In this document: positions 25,684 through 36,907 of the stretch, piece after piece
Numbering within the stretch: position 1 is the stretch's first letter
Layout: each line of letters begins with the position of its first letter
NCBI RefSeq assembly: GCF_000243075.1
Contig: NC_016745.1
Span: 1,815,001 to 1,879,000 of the forward strand
Source of the DNA: Oceanimonas sp. GK1
GTDB taxonomy: Bacteria; Pseudomonadota; Gammaproteobacteria; Enterobacterales; Aeromonadaceae
DNA: 64,000 nt
Direction: 5' to 3'
The notes under the pieces: generated by a model
Seen by the model: only the letters and a program-made list of their open reading frames with translations
The model's database searches: none
Told to the model about the DNA's origin: nothing
Position numbers and translations under genes: made by a program

Positions 25684-25868
25684 CGGCAGTCCGAATAATG
25701 CTGTGGGAAAGACCTGGCATGTTAGCATAAAAGCCGGTTGGCTCCAGTGCCTCTCTTGTATTAGGGTAGGGCCACCACTAGCATAACCGCCTTTGCCCTT
25801 GTGCGATTTTCACTTCGTTGACAGCGAAAGCAGGCAAGGGGCGCGTTAACCGAAGCGAACTTTAGGGC

Positions 25869-26867
25869 ATGAATCAAAGCGTGAAAGCAAAACCGATAAT
25901 GATAAGCCTGCTGGCCGTGGCGGTACTGGCCGGCTGCAGCAATCCGGAAACCCGCAGTCAGGCCAACCGCGGCTTTGACTATGAGCAGGAAACCCTGCGC
26001 ACCGCTCCGTTGCTGATCCCGGAAGGACTGCAGGCGCCCCGTTTCAACACCGAATACGTGATCCCCAAGGGCACGGCCCAGGGCGTGACCGGCAAGGTGC
26101 TGGATATTCGTCCGCCCACCCAGGTGCTGCCGCTGGTGCGGGGCTCCGAAGCCATGACCGAGGGCAGCGGCCTGTGGTTTTACCAGCAGCGTCTGGATCA
26201 GCCGCTGGAGCGCGAGCTGAACCAGGCCCTGACCGTCTTTTTTGAGCAGACCGACACCGACTACGATGCCGTGGCCAATGGCTTTGAAAGCAGCGGCGAC
26301 GCCATCGGTGCACCCAGCCAGCAGTTTCGCTGGCAGCTGATGCCGGACGCGGTACGCCGGGCGGTGGCGGTGCAGGTGCAGAGCACCGAGGGCGGCGGCG
26401 TTCTGGCCCAAGACCGGCTGCGGGCCGAAGCATCCATGCTCAACGCCTTTTCATTGTCTTACCAGCGCGAGCTGAGCCGTCAGCAGGAGCTGCTCGATCA
26501 AGGCCCCATCGCCCTGACCCTGGATGCCGGGCAAGGCCTGCTGCTGGCAGAGCAGGACTACGACCGCACCTGGAAGCGGCTGATCACCCTGCTGCCCAGG
26601 CTGGGCTTTGACATCAGCAACCGCCAGCAGGCGCTGGGCTATGTGGACGTGGAGTTTGATGGCCTGAGCAAGGGAGATTGGCAGGACCTCAGGCTGCCGG
26701 CGCTTGATATTCCCGAGCAGGAATACCGCATTCAGCTGGGGGATCTGGGCAGCCGCACCAGCCTGAGCCTGAGCAACAAGGACCGGGAGCCGGTGGCGGC
26801 CGACGTCCTGAGCAAGCTGGTCAACACCCTGGCGCCAGCCTTTGAGCGCACCGATCTGGTGCGCTGA
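25869..26867 (+). CDS. bamC: outer-membrane assembly lipoprotein BamC
   Basis: The 332-residue lipoprotein of the BAM complex helps insert beta-barrel proteins in the outer membrane. The signal peptide ends in the lipobox LAGC with C22 as lipidation site. The unstructured N-terminal stretch that lies along BamD and the two helix-grip domains (about 100-210 and 220-330) are consistent with the family; DRTWKRLITLLPRLGFDI is typical of the second. Its start is 186 bp from that of gcvR with no dapA between. Confidence 0.93.
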   Translation: MNQSVKAKPIMISLLAVAVLAGCSNPETRSQANRGFDYEQETLRTAPLLIPEGLQAPRFNTEYVIPKGTAQGVTGKVLDIRPPTQVLPLVRGSEAMTEGSGLWFYQQRLDQPLERELNQALTVFFEQTDTDYDAVANGFESSGDAIGAPSQQFRWQLMPDAVRRAVAVQVQSTEGGGVLAQDRLRAEASMLNAFSLSYQRELSRQQELLDQGPIALTLDAGQGLLLAEQDYDRTWKRLITLLPRLGFDISNRQQALGYVDVEFDGLSKGDWQDLRLPALDIPEQEYRIQLGDLGSRTSLSLSNKDREPVAADVLSKLVNTLAPAFERTDLVR

Positions 26868-26872
26868 GTGTT

Positions 26873-26902
26873 GGGTAGGCCCGAATCAAGTCGGGCCTAC
26901 CC
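26873..26902. repeat. 12-bp perfect stem-loop between bamC and polB
   Basis: GGGTAGGCCCGA (26873-26884) and its exact complement TCGGGCCTACCC (26891-26902) flank a 6-nt loop, 6 bp after the bamC stop. There is no T-tract. It may act as a bamC transcript end or reduce read-through into polB; a related GTAGG/CCTAC palindrome is found inside the phage gene at about 56055-56080. Confidence 0.7.
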
Positions 26903-26936
26903 GTCCCCAATTCCCAATCCTCATTCCCTCAACACC

Positions 26937-29279
26937 ATGAACCCCATCCAGCAGGGCTTTGTGCTGACCCGCCACAGCCGGGATCGCCAGGGCCATATCG
27001 AGCTTCACTACTGGCTGTGCACGCCGCAGGGGCCGGCGCGGCTGACGGTGCGCGGCGAGCGCGCCCTGCTGATGGTGCCGCTGGCGGACCGTCTTCACGT
27101 GGAGCAGGCCCTCACGGGGCTTGAGTTTGAATGGCGCGAACCCGGTCTGCAGAGCTTTGCGCGACAACCGCTGGCGGTGCTGTATCTCAATACCATGAGC
27201 GAGCAGCAGCAGGTGGTGCAGCGGCTGCAGGCACACGGCATCGAGGTGCTGGAGCACGACTTTCGCCCTCACGAGCGTTACCTTATCAGCCGCTTTATTC
27301 GCGGCAGCGCCGAATTTACCGGCACCGTACGGCCCCGGCAGGGCTTTGTGCAGGTCGATGACGCCCGGCTGCGCAAGGGCGACTGGCAACCGCGTTTTCG
27401 CGTGTTGTCGCTGGACATCGAATGCTCGGGCCAGGGCGAGCTCTACTCCATTGGTCTCTACGGCGATGGTCTGGCCCGGGTGCTGATGATTGGCGCGCCC
27501 GAGCCCGCCGTTACCGACATACAGTGGGTGGCCGATGAACGGGCGCTGTTGCAGGGCCTGGAAAGCGAGCTGGCGGCATATGACCCCGACATCATCATCG
27601 GCTGGAATCTGGTGGCCTTTGATCTGCGGCTGATGTTGAAGCGGGCGGCGCTGCACGGCATCAGGCTTCGGCTGGGCCGCGGGGGCGAGGAGGCGTTTTT
27701 GCGCGAGCGGCCCCACACCGAGCAGGTGTTTGTCACCCTGCCGGGCCGGGTGGCCATCGACGGCATTGATGCGCTCAAGACCGCCTGTTACGCCTTTGAC
27801 AGCTTCAGCCTGGAGTCGGTGGCCCAGGCGTTGCTGGGCCGGGGCAAGCAGACCGAGGACGTGGCCAACCGGCTGGCGTCCATCATGCACGACTTTCGCG
27901 TTAATAAGCCGAAACTGGCCGCCTACAACCTGGAGGACTGCCGCCTGGTGTGGGACATTTTTACCCACACTCGGGTGCTCGACTTTCTGCGCCTGCGCAG
28001 CCAGCTGACGGGGCTGGAGCTGGATCGCATCGGCGGCTCGGTGGCGGCCTTTGTGCAGGTGTACCTGCCGCACCTGCACCGGGCCGGCTTTGTCGCCCCC
28101 AACCTGCCCCCTGGCGGCGGCCTGGCCAGCCCCGGCGGCTATGTGATGGACTCCCGGCCCGGCCTCTATCGCCATGTGCTGGTGCTCGACTTCAAAAGCC
28201 TGTACCCGTCCATTATCCGCACCTTTCGCATCGATCCCCTCGGGCTGGTGCTGGGGTTGGAAGAAGAGGACGCCATTCCCGGCTACCGGGGAGCGCGCTT
28301 TTCCCGCCGCCATCACTTTTTGCCCGACATCATCGCCGGGCTCTGGCGCGAGCGGGATCAGGCCAAGCGTGAAGGGGATGCGTCCCGTTCCCAGGCCATC
28401 AAGATACTGATGAATTCCTTTTACGGTGTGCTCGGCTCCGGCGGCTGCCGGTTTTACGATACCCGGCTGGCGTCTTCCATTACCCTGCGCGGTCACCACA
28501 TCATGCAGCACAGTGCCCGGCGCATCGAGGCCGAAGGCCACGAGGTGATCTACGGCGATACCGATTCGGTGTTTGTGCTGCTCAACGGTGAGCACGATGA
28601 GGGCTCGGCCAGCCGGGAAGGACAGCGGCTGGCCGAGCTGATCACCGCGCACTGGCGTGAGCAGTTGCGGACAGAACTGAACCTTGAGAGTTACCTGGAG
28701 CTGCAGTTTGAAAGTTACTTCGCCCGCTTTTTGATGCCCACCATTCGCGGCCGGGAAGAGGGCTCGAAAAAGCGCTACGCCGGGCTACGGGTTAAACATG
28801 GCGAATCCGGGCTGGTGTTTAAGGGGCTGGAAACGGTGCGTTCCGACTGGACGCCACTGGCCCGGGCCTTTCAGACCGAATTGTACCGGCTGGTGTTCAA
28901 CGATGAGGATCCCACCGGCTTGGTGCGGGACACCCTGGCGCAAACCCTGGGCGGGCAGCGGGATGAGGAGCTGGTGTATCGCAAGCGGCTGCGCCGGCCG
29001 CTGGCCCAGTATGTGAAATCCCAGCCACCCCAGGTGCGGGCGGCCAGGCTCGCCGACGAGCACAATGCCCGTCTGGGCCGGCCGCTGCGCTACCAGCGCA
29101 AGGGGGTCATTGCCTATGTGATCACGGTGAACGGGCCGGAGCCGGTGGAATACCGGCAGTCGGCCATCGACTATCAGCATTATGTGGACAAGCAGCTCAG
29201 GCCGGTGGCCGATGCCATTCTGCCCTTTGTGGGGCTGACCTTTGAAGGCATCACCGGCCAGCAGCTGGGGTTGTTCTGA
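26937..29279 (+). CDS. polB: DNA polymerase II
   Basis: Family-B DNA polymerase, SOS-linked in E. coli and used for translesion synthesis and replication restart. The 780-residue protein (783 in E. coli) has 3'-5' exonuclease motif I (LSLDIECSG), exonuclease motif II (IIGWNLVAFDLRL), polymerase motif A (LDFKSLYPSIIRTF), motif B (KILMNSFYGVLGS) and motif C (IYGDTDSVFV), all intact. The C terminus QLGLF is the beta-clamp-binding peptide. Start ATG 26937 is chosen by alignment; an in-frame GTG right after bamC would include the stem-loop. No LexA box was recognised in the short gap. Confidence 0.96.
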   Translation: MNPIQQGFVLTRHSRDRQGHIELHYWLCTPQGPARLTVRGERALLMVPLADRLHVEQALTGLEFEWREPGLQSFARQPLAVLYLNTMSEQQQVVQRLQAHGIEVLEHDFRPHERYLISRFIRGSAEFTGTVRPRQGFVQVDDARLRKGDWQPRFRVLSLDIECSGQGELYSIGLYGDGLARVLMIGAPEPAVTDIQWVADERALLQGLESELAAYDPDIIIGWNLVAFDLRLMLKRAALHGIRLRLGRGGEEAFLRERPHTEQVFVTLPGRVAIDGIDALKTACYAFDSFSLESVAQALLGRGKQTEDVANRLASIMHDFRVNKPKLAAYNLEDCRLVWDIFTHTRVLDFLRLRSQLTGLELDRIGGSVAAFVQVYLPHLHRAGFVAPNLPPGGGLASPGGYVMDSRPGLYRHVLVLDFKSLYPSIIRTFRIDPLGLVLGLEEEDAIPGYRGARFSRRHHFLPDIIAGLWRERDQAKREGDASRSQAIKILMNSFYGVLGSGGCRFYDTRLASSITLRGHHIMQHSARRIEAEGHEVIYGDTDSVFVLLNGEHDEGSASREGQRLAELITAHWREQLRTELNLESYLELQFESYFARFLMPTIRGREEGSKKRYAGLRVKHGESGLVFKGLETVRSDWTPLARAFQTELYRLVFNDEDPTGLVRDTLAQTLGGQRDEELVYRKRLRRPLAQYVKSQPPQVRAARLADEHNARLGRPLRYQRKGVIAYVITVNGPEPVEYRQSAIDYQHYVDKQLRPVADAILPFVGLTFEGITGQQLGLF

Positions 29280-29286
29280 AACGCCC

Positions 29287-29514
29287 CTAGTCCCGTTTTT
29301 TATCGTCGTCCTTTTCGTCATCGGGATGATACTTGCCCGGGGGCACGCCCCACTCATCCTTGTTGCGCTTTTCTTCCTCTTCCCAGTCGCGTAGTTTCAT
29401 TTTGTCGCGGTTTTTCTTGACGTTTTTCTCAATTTGCTTGGTGTCCTTGAGGGCACTGACGAACATACCAACCAGAAACAGCAGGGGCAGGGTAATCCAG
29501 AGCCAGACGTTCAT
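29287..29514 (-). CDS. small single-pass membrane protein of unknown function
   Basis: The 75-residue product has one hydrophobic N-terminal helix (about residues 3-22, WLWITLPLLFLVGMFVSAL) and a strongly charged tail rich in Lys, Glu and Asp ending in DDEKDDDKKRD. No family is recognised. Its ATG lies 10 bp after the end of the M15 peptidase gene, with which it probably forms a transcript together with dapE. Codon-level support is modest; its placement in an operon and a clean helix-plus-tail design make it likely real. Confidence 0.6.
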   Translation of the reverse strand: MNVWLWITLPLLFLVGMFVSALKDTKQIEKNVKKNRDKMKLRDWEEEEKRNKDEWGVPPGKYHPDDEKDDDKKRD

Positions 29515-29524
29515 GGTGTTTTCC

Positions 29525-31706
<2,182 letters not shown>

Positions 31707-31937
31707 GATGTTGTTGCTCCTGGAGGGTGGCCGGAATTTTGTCACTTAAGGTTCATCGCTGCAACCGGGCCGGGTCCGGGGGGCAAAAATCCGCTGGCGA
31801 TATGAGGCCGCTTTGGTTAGTGTTAGCGACTTTGAATTCCCGGGGTTGTTGCCAGCCGGGCCCGGCGGCGTGCACCGGGCCCTGACACTTCACGCGGCTT
31901 TTCATTTGCTTTGCCTTCAGAACAAAAGGGGAAAGGC

Positions 31938-33020
31938 TTGGAACTCAAGGAATACTGGAGTGACAGTTACCACTCCAGCGATTTTAAACTGACCCGCATC
32001 GGCTTTGTGGCCATTCGTTTCCGCTGGCTGGTGGCACTGCTGATTATTGGCATCGCCGGCTGGGTGGCGGTGGACTGGTGGGTGCTGGATCCGGCCCATT
32101 TTCAGCTGATCTGGAAAATGCGGCTGATCACCGGCGCCATGCTCACGCCGCTGCTGCCGCTCAGTTACCTGTGCAAGCTCAACCGGCGCTGGATGGTGGC
32201 GTCGCTGTATTTTCTGCTGGGCATATTGCTGACCTTTAACCTGGTCGGACTGTGGAGCTTTCGCGACGGCACCCCCATTCCCATCGGCTACATCGCCTTT
32301 CCCTATTTCCTGCTGGCGCTGCTGAGCGTGCTGCCGTTGCCGGTGAAGTCGGGGCTCAGGGTGGCGCTGGTGGTGACCCTGGCGGTGCTTGGTACCGACT
32401 ACTGGCTGGATCGGCACAGCCTGCAAAACGGCGCCCTGCTGGACCGGCTGTGGCTGCTGATCTGCTTCAGCCTTGCCATGATCTGGGTGCAGGCGGGGCA
32501 GCTGCGCATGTTGCTGGATCTGTACCGGGAGTCGACCCGGGATCCGCTCACCCGGCTGATGAACCGCCGGCTGTTCCTGCGCCAGCTGGAGCAGGTGCAG
32601 AGCGAAAGCCGCAATCAGCCCTTTACCCTGATTTTGTTCGATCTGGATCGCTTCAAGCGCATCAACGACGAGCACGGCCATCTGATGGGGGACGAAGTGC
32701 TGGTGCGGGTCGCCACCACCCTGGTGGACATCTTTGGCCCCGACGCCACCCTGGCCCGCTACGGCGGCGAGGAGTTTATCGTGTTGCTGCCGCACACCCC
32801 GCTGGAGCAGGGCCTGCGCCGGGCCGAGACGCTGCGCCTGGCGGTGGAATCCCAGCCGGTGGAAAACCCGCTCGGCGAGGGGGAGATCACCGTGACCCTG
32901 AGTGCCGGCGTGGTGCAGGGGCAACACGACAGCGATCTGCAGGCGCTGCTCAACCAGGCCGATGAGGCCCTGTATGACGCCAAGCGAAACGGCAGAAACT
33001 GTGTACAGGCGGCGGCCTGA
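31938..33020 (+). CDS. membrane-anchored diguanylate cyclase
   Basis: The 360-residue inner-membrane protein has about six membrane helices in its first 180 residues (a sensor of unknown input) followed by a GGDEF domain (about 195-358). The active-site motif is GGEEF in LARYGGEEFIVLLP, and FDLDRFKRINDEHGHLMGD carries the metal and substrate residues, so c-di-GMP synthesis is predicted. No RxxD inhibitory site is evident upstream of GGEEF. The start is taken as TTG 31938 because GGGGA precedes it; a TTG at 31911 is in frame but lacks a ribosome-binding site. Confidence 0.85.
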   Translation: MELKEYWSDSYHSSDFKLTRIGFVAIRFRWLVALLIIGIAGWVAVDWWVLDPAHFQLIWKMRLITGAMLTPLLPLSYLCKLNRRWMVASLYFLLGILLTFNLVGLWSFRDGTPIPIGYIAFPYFLLALLSVLPLPVKSGLRVALVVTLAVLGTDYWLDRHSLQNGALLDRLWLLICFSLAMIWVQAGQLRMLLDLYRESTRDPLTRLMNRRLFLRQLEQVQSESRNQPFTLILFDLDRFKRINDEHGHLMGDEVLVRVATTLVDIFGPDATLARYGGEEFIVLLPHTPLEQGLRRAETLRLAVESQPVENPLGEGEITVTLSAGVVQGQHDSDLQALLNQADEALYDAKRNGRNCVQAAA

Positions 33021-33052
33021 TCAATAAGCCTTTCGAGTGGTGGTTTGTATAC

Positions 33053-33083
33053 GGGGCTTGGCTTATACTGCTCGCCAAGCCCC
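33053..33083. repeat. 10-bp inverted repeat embracing a possible maeA -10 hexamer
   Basis: GGGGCTTGGC (33053-33062) and GCCAAGCCCC (33074-33083) are exact complements. The 11-nt loop region contains TATACT (33064-33069 with neighbours), a plausible -10. The site lies about 50 bp before maeA. It could be an operator or the terminator-like end of the cyclase gene; no T-tract follows. Confidence 0.45.
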
Positions 33084-33134
33084 CGTACGACACCATTACA
33101 TCATGACTTTCCTGCGGAAAAATAACTAAGCGAG

Positions 33135-34838
33135 ATGTCTATGCCCCAAGACCAACAGGACAAACGTGCCCTTTACATTCCCTATGCCGGCCCCGCACTG
33201 CTGGAAACTCCCTTGCTGAACAAGGGCAGCGCGTTCACCAAGGAAGAACGGCTGGCATTCAACCTGGAAGGTCTTCTGCCTCACAACATTGAAACCATCG
33301 AAGAGCAGGCCGAGCGGGCCTACAAGCAGTACTGCGGGTTTCAGAACAATCTCGACAAGCACATCTACCTGCGCAACATTCAGGATACCAACGAGACGCT
33401 GTTCTACCGTCTGGTGGAAGATCACCTCAGCGAGATGATGCCCATCATCTACACCCCCACCGTGGGGCAGGCCTGTGAGGAATTCTCCAACATCTATCGT
33501 CGCGCCCGAGGACTGTTTATTTCCTACCCGGATAAAGAGCACATCGACGACATTCTGCAAAACGCCACCAAACGCAACGTCAAGGTGATCGTGGTGACCG
33601 ACGGCGAGCGCATTCTGGGCCTGGGCGACCAGGGTATCGGCGGCATGGGCATTCCCATCGGCAAGCTGTCGCTGTACGTGGCCTGTGGCGGTATTTCGCC
33701 GGCCTATACCCTGCCGGTGGTGCTGGATGCGGGTACCAACAACCCGCAGCTGCTGAAGGATCCCATGTACATGGGCTGGCGCAACCCGCGGGTCACCGGT
33801 GAGGAATACGAGGAGTTCGTTGACGCCTTCATTCAGGCGGTGAAGCGTCGCTGGCCGGACGTGCTGCTGCAGTTCGAAGACTTCGCCCAGAAAAACGCCA
33901 TGCCGGTGCTTAACCGGTACAAGGACGAGCTGTGCTGCTTTAACGACGACATTCAGGGTACCGCCGCCGTGACCCTGGGGTCGCTGATTGCCGCCTGTCA
34001 GGCCAGCGGCAGCAAGCTGTCCGAGAAGAAGGTGGCTTTCCTCGGCTCCGGCTCTGCCGGCTGCGGTATCGCCGAGCAAATCGTGGCGCAAATGAAGGCC
34101 GAAGGCCTGAGCGACGCCAAGGCCCGGGAGCGGGTGTTCATGGTGGACCGTTTCGGGTTGATTACCGACAACATGCCCAACCTGGTGGACTTTCAGCGCC
34201 CGCTGGCCCAGACCCTGGAAAACCTGCAGGACTGGGACGTGGCCGGCGACAATATCTCCCTGTTGGAGGTGATGCAGAACGCCAAGCCCGACATTCTGAT
34301 CGGCGTATCCGGCCAGCCGGGGCTGTTCACCAAGGAAGTGATCCAGACCATGCACGCCCACTGCGAGCGGCCCATCGTGTTCCCGCTGTCCAACCCCACT
34401 TCCCGGGTAGAAGCGACCCCGGAAGAGATCATCAACTGGACTGACGGTCAGGCCCTGGTGGCCACCGGCAGCCCGTTCGCGCCGGTGGAGTACAAGGGTA
34501 AGCTGTACGAGATTGCCCAGTGCAACAACTCCTACATCTTCCCTGGCATTGGCCTGGGCGTGCTGGCCTGCGGCGCCAAGCGGGTAACCGACGCCATGCT
34601 GATGGCCTCCAGCCGTGCCCTGGCGGCCTGCTCGCCGCTGGCCAAGGACGGTGAAGGCGCGCTGCTGCCGCCGCTGTGTGAAATCCAGCAGGTGAGCCGC
34701 CACATCGCCAAGATGGTGGCCAAAACCGCCCAGCTGCAGGGCCAGGCACTGCAGACCTCGGATGAGGCGCTGGACAAGGCTATCGAGGCCAACTACTGGA
34801 ATCCGGAATACCGCCAGTACCGCCGGGTTTCATTCTGA
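33135..34838 (+). CDS. maeA: NAD-dependent malic enzyme
   Basis: Oxidatively decarboxylates malate to pyruvate with NAD. The 567-residue protein has [18 protein letters not shown] at its N terminus, [15 protein letters not shown], the metal-site block [27 protein letters not shown], and the dinucleotide loop [15 protein letters not shown]. Length and motifs match the SfcA/MaeA branch rather than the longer NADP enzyme MaeB. It is monocistronic, ending at a strong terminator. Confidence 0.95.
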   Translation: MSMPQDQQDKRALYIPYAGPALLETPLLNKGSAFTKEERLAFNLEGLLPHNIETIEEQAERAYKQYCGFQNNLDKHIYLRNIQDTNETLFYRLVEDHLSEMMPIIYTPTVGQACEEFSNIYRRARGLFISYPDKEHIDDILQNATKRNVKVIVVTDGERILGLGDQGIGGMGIPIGKLSLYVACGGISPAYTLPVVLDAGTNNPQLLKDPMYMGWRNPRVTGEEYEEFVDAFIQAVKRRWPDVLLQFEDFAQKNAMPVLNRYKDELCCFNDDIQGTAAVTLGSLIAACQASGSKLSEKKVAFLGSGSAGCGIAEQIVAQMKAEGLSDAKARERVFMVDRFGLITDNMPNLVDFQRPLAQTLENLQDWDVAGDNISLLEVMQNAKPDILIGVSGQPGLFTKEVIQTMHAHCERPIVFPLSNPTSRVEATPEEIINWTDGQALVATGSPFAPVEYKGKLYEIAQCNNSYIFPGIGLGVLACGAKRVTDAMLMASSRALAACSPLAKDGEGALLPPLCEIQQVSRHIAKMVAKTAQLQGQALQTSDEALDKAIEANYWNPEYRQYRRVSF

Positions 34839-34854
34839 GCACCGGCACTCGCGC

Positions 34855-34887
34855 AAAAAAGGCATGCTTCGGCATGCCTTTTTTTGA
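34855..34887 (+). terminator. intrinsic terminator of maeA
   Basis: AAAAAAGGCATGC-TTCG-GCATGCCTTTTTTT: a 7-bp GC-rich stem extended by A/T pairs with a UUCG loop and a T-run, 17 bp after the stop. The flanking A-run makes it potentially bidirectional. Confidence 0.95.
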
Positions 34888-35004
34888 TCTCGCGCCATGG
34901 CTGGTATTCATACAACCCCCTCGGTATATTGAGCGTCAGCTGTGGTGAACTAAAGTGTCCGCGGTCAGCCAAGGTGGGCGAACCCGGTTTTCAAGGAGAG
35001 AGAC

Positions 35005-36618
35005 ATGATCGTTAAACAATCCCTGCTGGCCCTTGCCCTGGGGGCCCTGCTCGGCGCACCGGCTCAGGCTGCCGTGGTGCCCGAGGGCACTGTGCTGGCC
35101 GACACGCAACAACTGGTGCGGGGCAACGGCTCCGAGCCGGCCTCACTCGACCCCCATAAAATAGAAGGGGTGCCCGAGAGCAATGTGTTGCGGGACCTGT
35201 TTGAAGGCCTGGTGAATTCCGGCCCTAACGGCGAAGTGGTGCCCGGGGTGGCCGAGCGCTGGGAAACCTCGGATAACCTGGTGTACGTGTTTCACCTGCG
35301 TGACAACGCCCGCTGGTCCAACGGTGATGGGGTAACTGCCCACGACTTTGAGTATGCCCTCAAGCGGGCGGTGGATCCCGCCACTGCCTCGCCCTATGCC
35401 TGGTACCTGGAAAAGGCCACCATCCTTAACGCCAGCGAGGTGGTGAACGGCAAGAAACCCGCTACTGAGCTGGGGGTGAAGGCGCTGGACGAGCATACCC
35501 TGGAAATTACCCTGGCCAGCCCCGTGCCTTATTTTGTGTCCATGCTGTCACTGGCGCCCACCTATCCGGTGCACAAGGCCACGGTGGAGCAGCACGATGA
35601 TGCCTGGACCCGGGTGGGCAATATGGTATCAAACGGCGCCTACCGGCTGAGCAACTGGGTGGTAAACGAGCGCATTGAGCTGGCGCGCAATCCCCATTAC
35701 TGGAGCAACGAAGCAACGGTGCTGGAGCGAGTGACCTACCTGCCCATTGCCTCCCAGAATGCCGAGATGAACCGGTTTCTGTCCGGTGAACTGGACATGA
35801 CCTACGACATTCCCCTGGAGCACTTCAAACAGCTTCAGGCGGAGCGGCCCGATGCCATTCGCGTGAGTGATTATGTGGGCACCTATTACTACATTTTCAA
35901 CACGCAAAAAGCCCCCTTTGACGATGCCCGGGTGCGCAATGCGCTGTCTTATGCCATCGATCGGGACATCATCGCCGGCAAGGTGATGGGGCAGGGGGAG
36001 CGGCCCGCCTATACCCTGGCACCGGAGGTGGTGAACGGCTTTACCCCGCCGGCGGTGGACTGGGCCGGCTGGACACAACCGCAGCGGGATGAAAAGGCCC
36101 GGGCGCTGCTTGAACAGGCCGGTTACGGCAAGGGCAGGCCCCTGCGCTTTGAACTGCTCTACAACACCAACGACAACCACCGCAAGGTGGCGGTGGCCAT
36201 CGCCTCCATGTGGAAAAAACACCTGGGCGTGGAAGTAGAGCTGGTTAACCAGGAATGGAAAACCTACCTCGACACCAAAACTCAAGGCAATTTCGACGTG
36301 GCCCGGGCCGGCTGGATTGCCGACTACAACGAAGCCTCCAGCATGCTGGATCTGATGCAGAGCCGCCACGGCAACAACGATGGCAAATACCACAACCCGG
36401 CGTTCGACCGGCTGATGGCCCAGTCCAGGCTGGCCAGCGACGAGGCGGCCCGCAACCGTCTCTACGCCCAGGCCGAAGAGATACTGGCGGTGGACATGCC
36501 CATTGCGCCCATCTACCAATATGTCAAAGCCCGGCTGGTGCAGCCCACGGTAGGCGGTTACCCCAGCAACCCCCTCGACAATATTTACAGCAAGGATTTG
36601 TATATCAGGGCGAAATAG
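35005..36618 (+). CDS. oppA: oligopeptide ABC transporter periplasmic binding protein
   Basis: The 537-residue SBP_bac_5 protein has a signal peptide cut after about residue 22 (GAPAQA before AVVPEG). LVRGNGSEPASLDPHKIEG and VPESNVLRDLFEGLVN are typical of OppA/MppA; VYVFHLRDNARWSNGDGVTAHDF is the family signature. The peptide-binding role comes from the family and the following oppBCDF genes. AGGAGAG precedes ATG. It is separated from oppB by 289 bp with strong secondary structure, which probably lets the binding protein be made in excess. Confidence 0.92.
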   Translation: MIVKQSLLALALGALLGAPAQAAVVPEGTVLADTQQLVRGNGSEPASLDPHKIEGVPESNVLRDLFEGLVNSGPNGEVVPGVAERWETSDNLVYVFHLRDNARWSNGDGVTAHDFEYALKRAVDPATASPYAWYLEKATILNASEVVNGKKPATELGVKALDEHTLEITLASPVPYFVSMLSLAPTYPVHKATVEQHDDAWTRVGNMVSNGAYRLSNWVVNERIELARNPHYWSNEATVLERVTYLPIASQNAEMNRFLSGELDMTYDIPLEHFKQLQAERPDAIRVSDYVGTYYYIFNTQKAPFDDARVRNALSYAIDRDIIAGKVMGQGERPAYTLAPEVVNGFTPPAVDWAGWTQPQRDEKARALLEQAGYGKGRPLRFELLYNTNDNHRKVAVAIASMWKKHLGVEVELVNQEWKTYLDTKTQGNFDVARAGWIADYNEASSMLDLMQSRHGNNDGKYHNPAFDRLMAQSRLASDEAARNRLYAQAEEILAVDMPIAPIYQYVKARLVQPTVGGYPSNPLDNIYSKDLYIRAK

Positions 36619-36680
36619 GCCTTTGTCTGTGCTCGCACCCAGAGCGTGGGAGCTAGATATAAGGCAACTCCCTGTCTGCA

Positions 36681-36876
36681 TGAAGCAGCCGCAGCGTTTT
36701 GCCGGACCCGACCGTCAAATGCCATGGATGGCATTTGCCGAGCGTCCATGGGGCGAGTTTGCTCGCCGTGACGAACTAAAAAGCCTGAACGAACATTGAT
36801 TATGTTCGCAGCTGGCTTTTTAGTGAGTGGCGTTCAATGAAGCGTGTCGGGGTAGGCAAATGGTGCGGTTGCTTCG
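36681..36876. repeat. dispersed repeat R3 (diverged copy with internal insertion)
   Basis: Ends TGAAGCAGCCG (36681-36691) and CGGTTGCTTCG (36866-36876) are inverted at 9/11 positions and match the R1/R2 ends. It contains CAAATGCCATGG-ATGGCATTTG (36716-36737), the same central palindrome that the IS interrupts in R1. Compared with the 117-bp inner unit it is about 80 bp longer, the extra part holding two hairpins (36752-36767 and 36776-36823). It lies in the oppA-oppB gap. Confidence 0.75.
36776..36823 (+). terminator. attenuator-like hairpin between oppA and oppB
   Basis: A nested inverted repeat: outer arms CTAAAAAGCC (36776-36785) and GGCTTTTTAG (36814-36823), inner arms CGAACAT (36790-36796) and ATGTTCG (36802-36808). 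A T-run is embedded in the 3' arm. It could terminate part of the transcription after oppA. A smaller hairpin GGCGAG-TTTG-CTCGCC precedes it at 36752-36767. Confidence 0.55.
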
Positions 36877-36907
36877 CTTTGCTGAGCTGTTGGTTCAAGG
36901 TCATCCC

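Noticed and set aside
31911-31937. TTG 31911 as start of the membrane diguanylate cyclase
   Set aside because: No ribosome-binding site precedes it, whereas GGGGA precedes the in-frame TTG at 31938.
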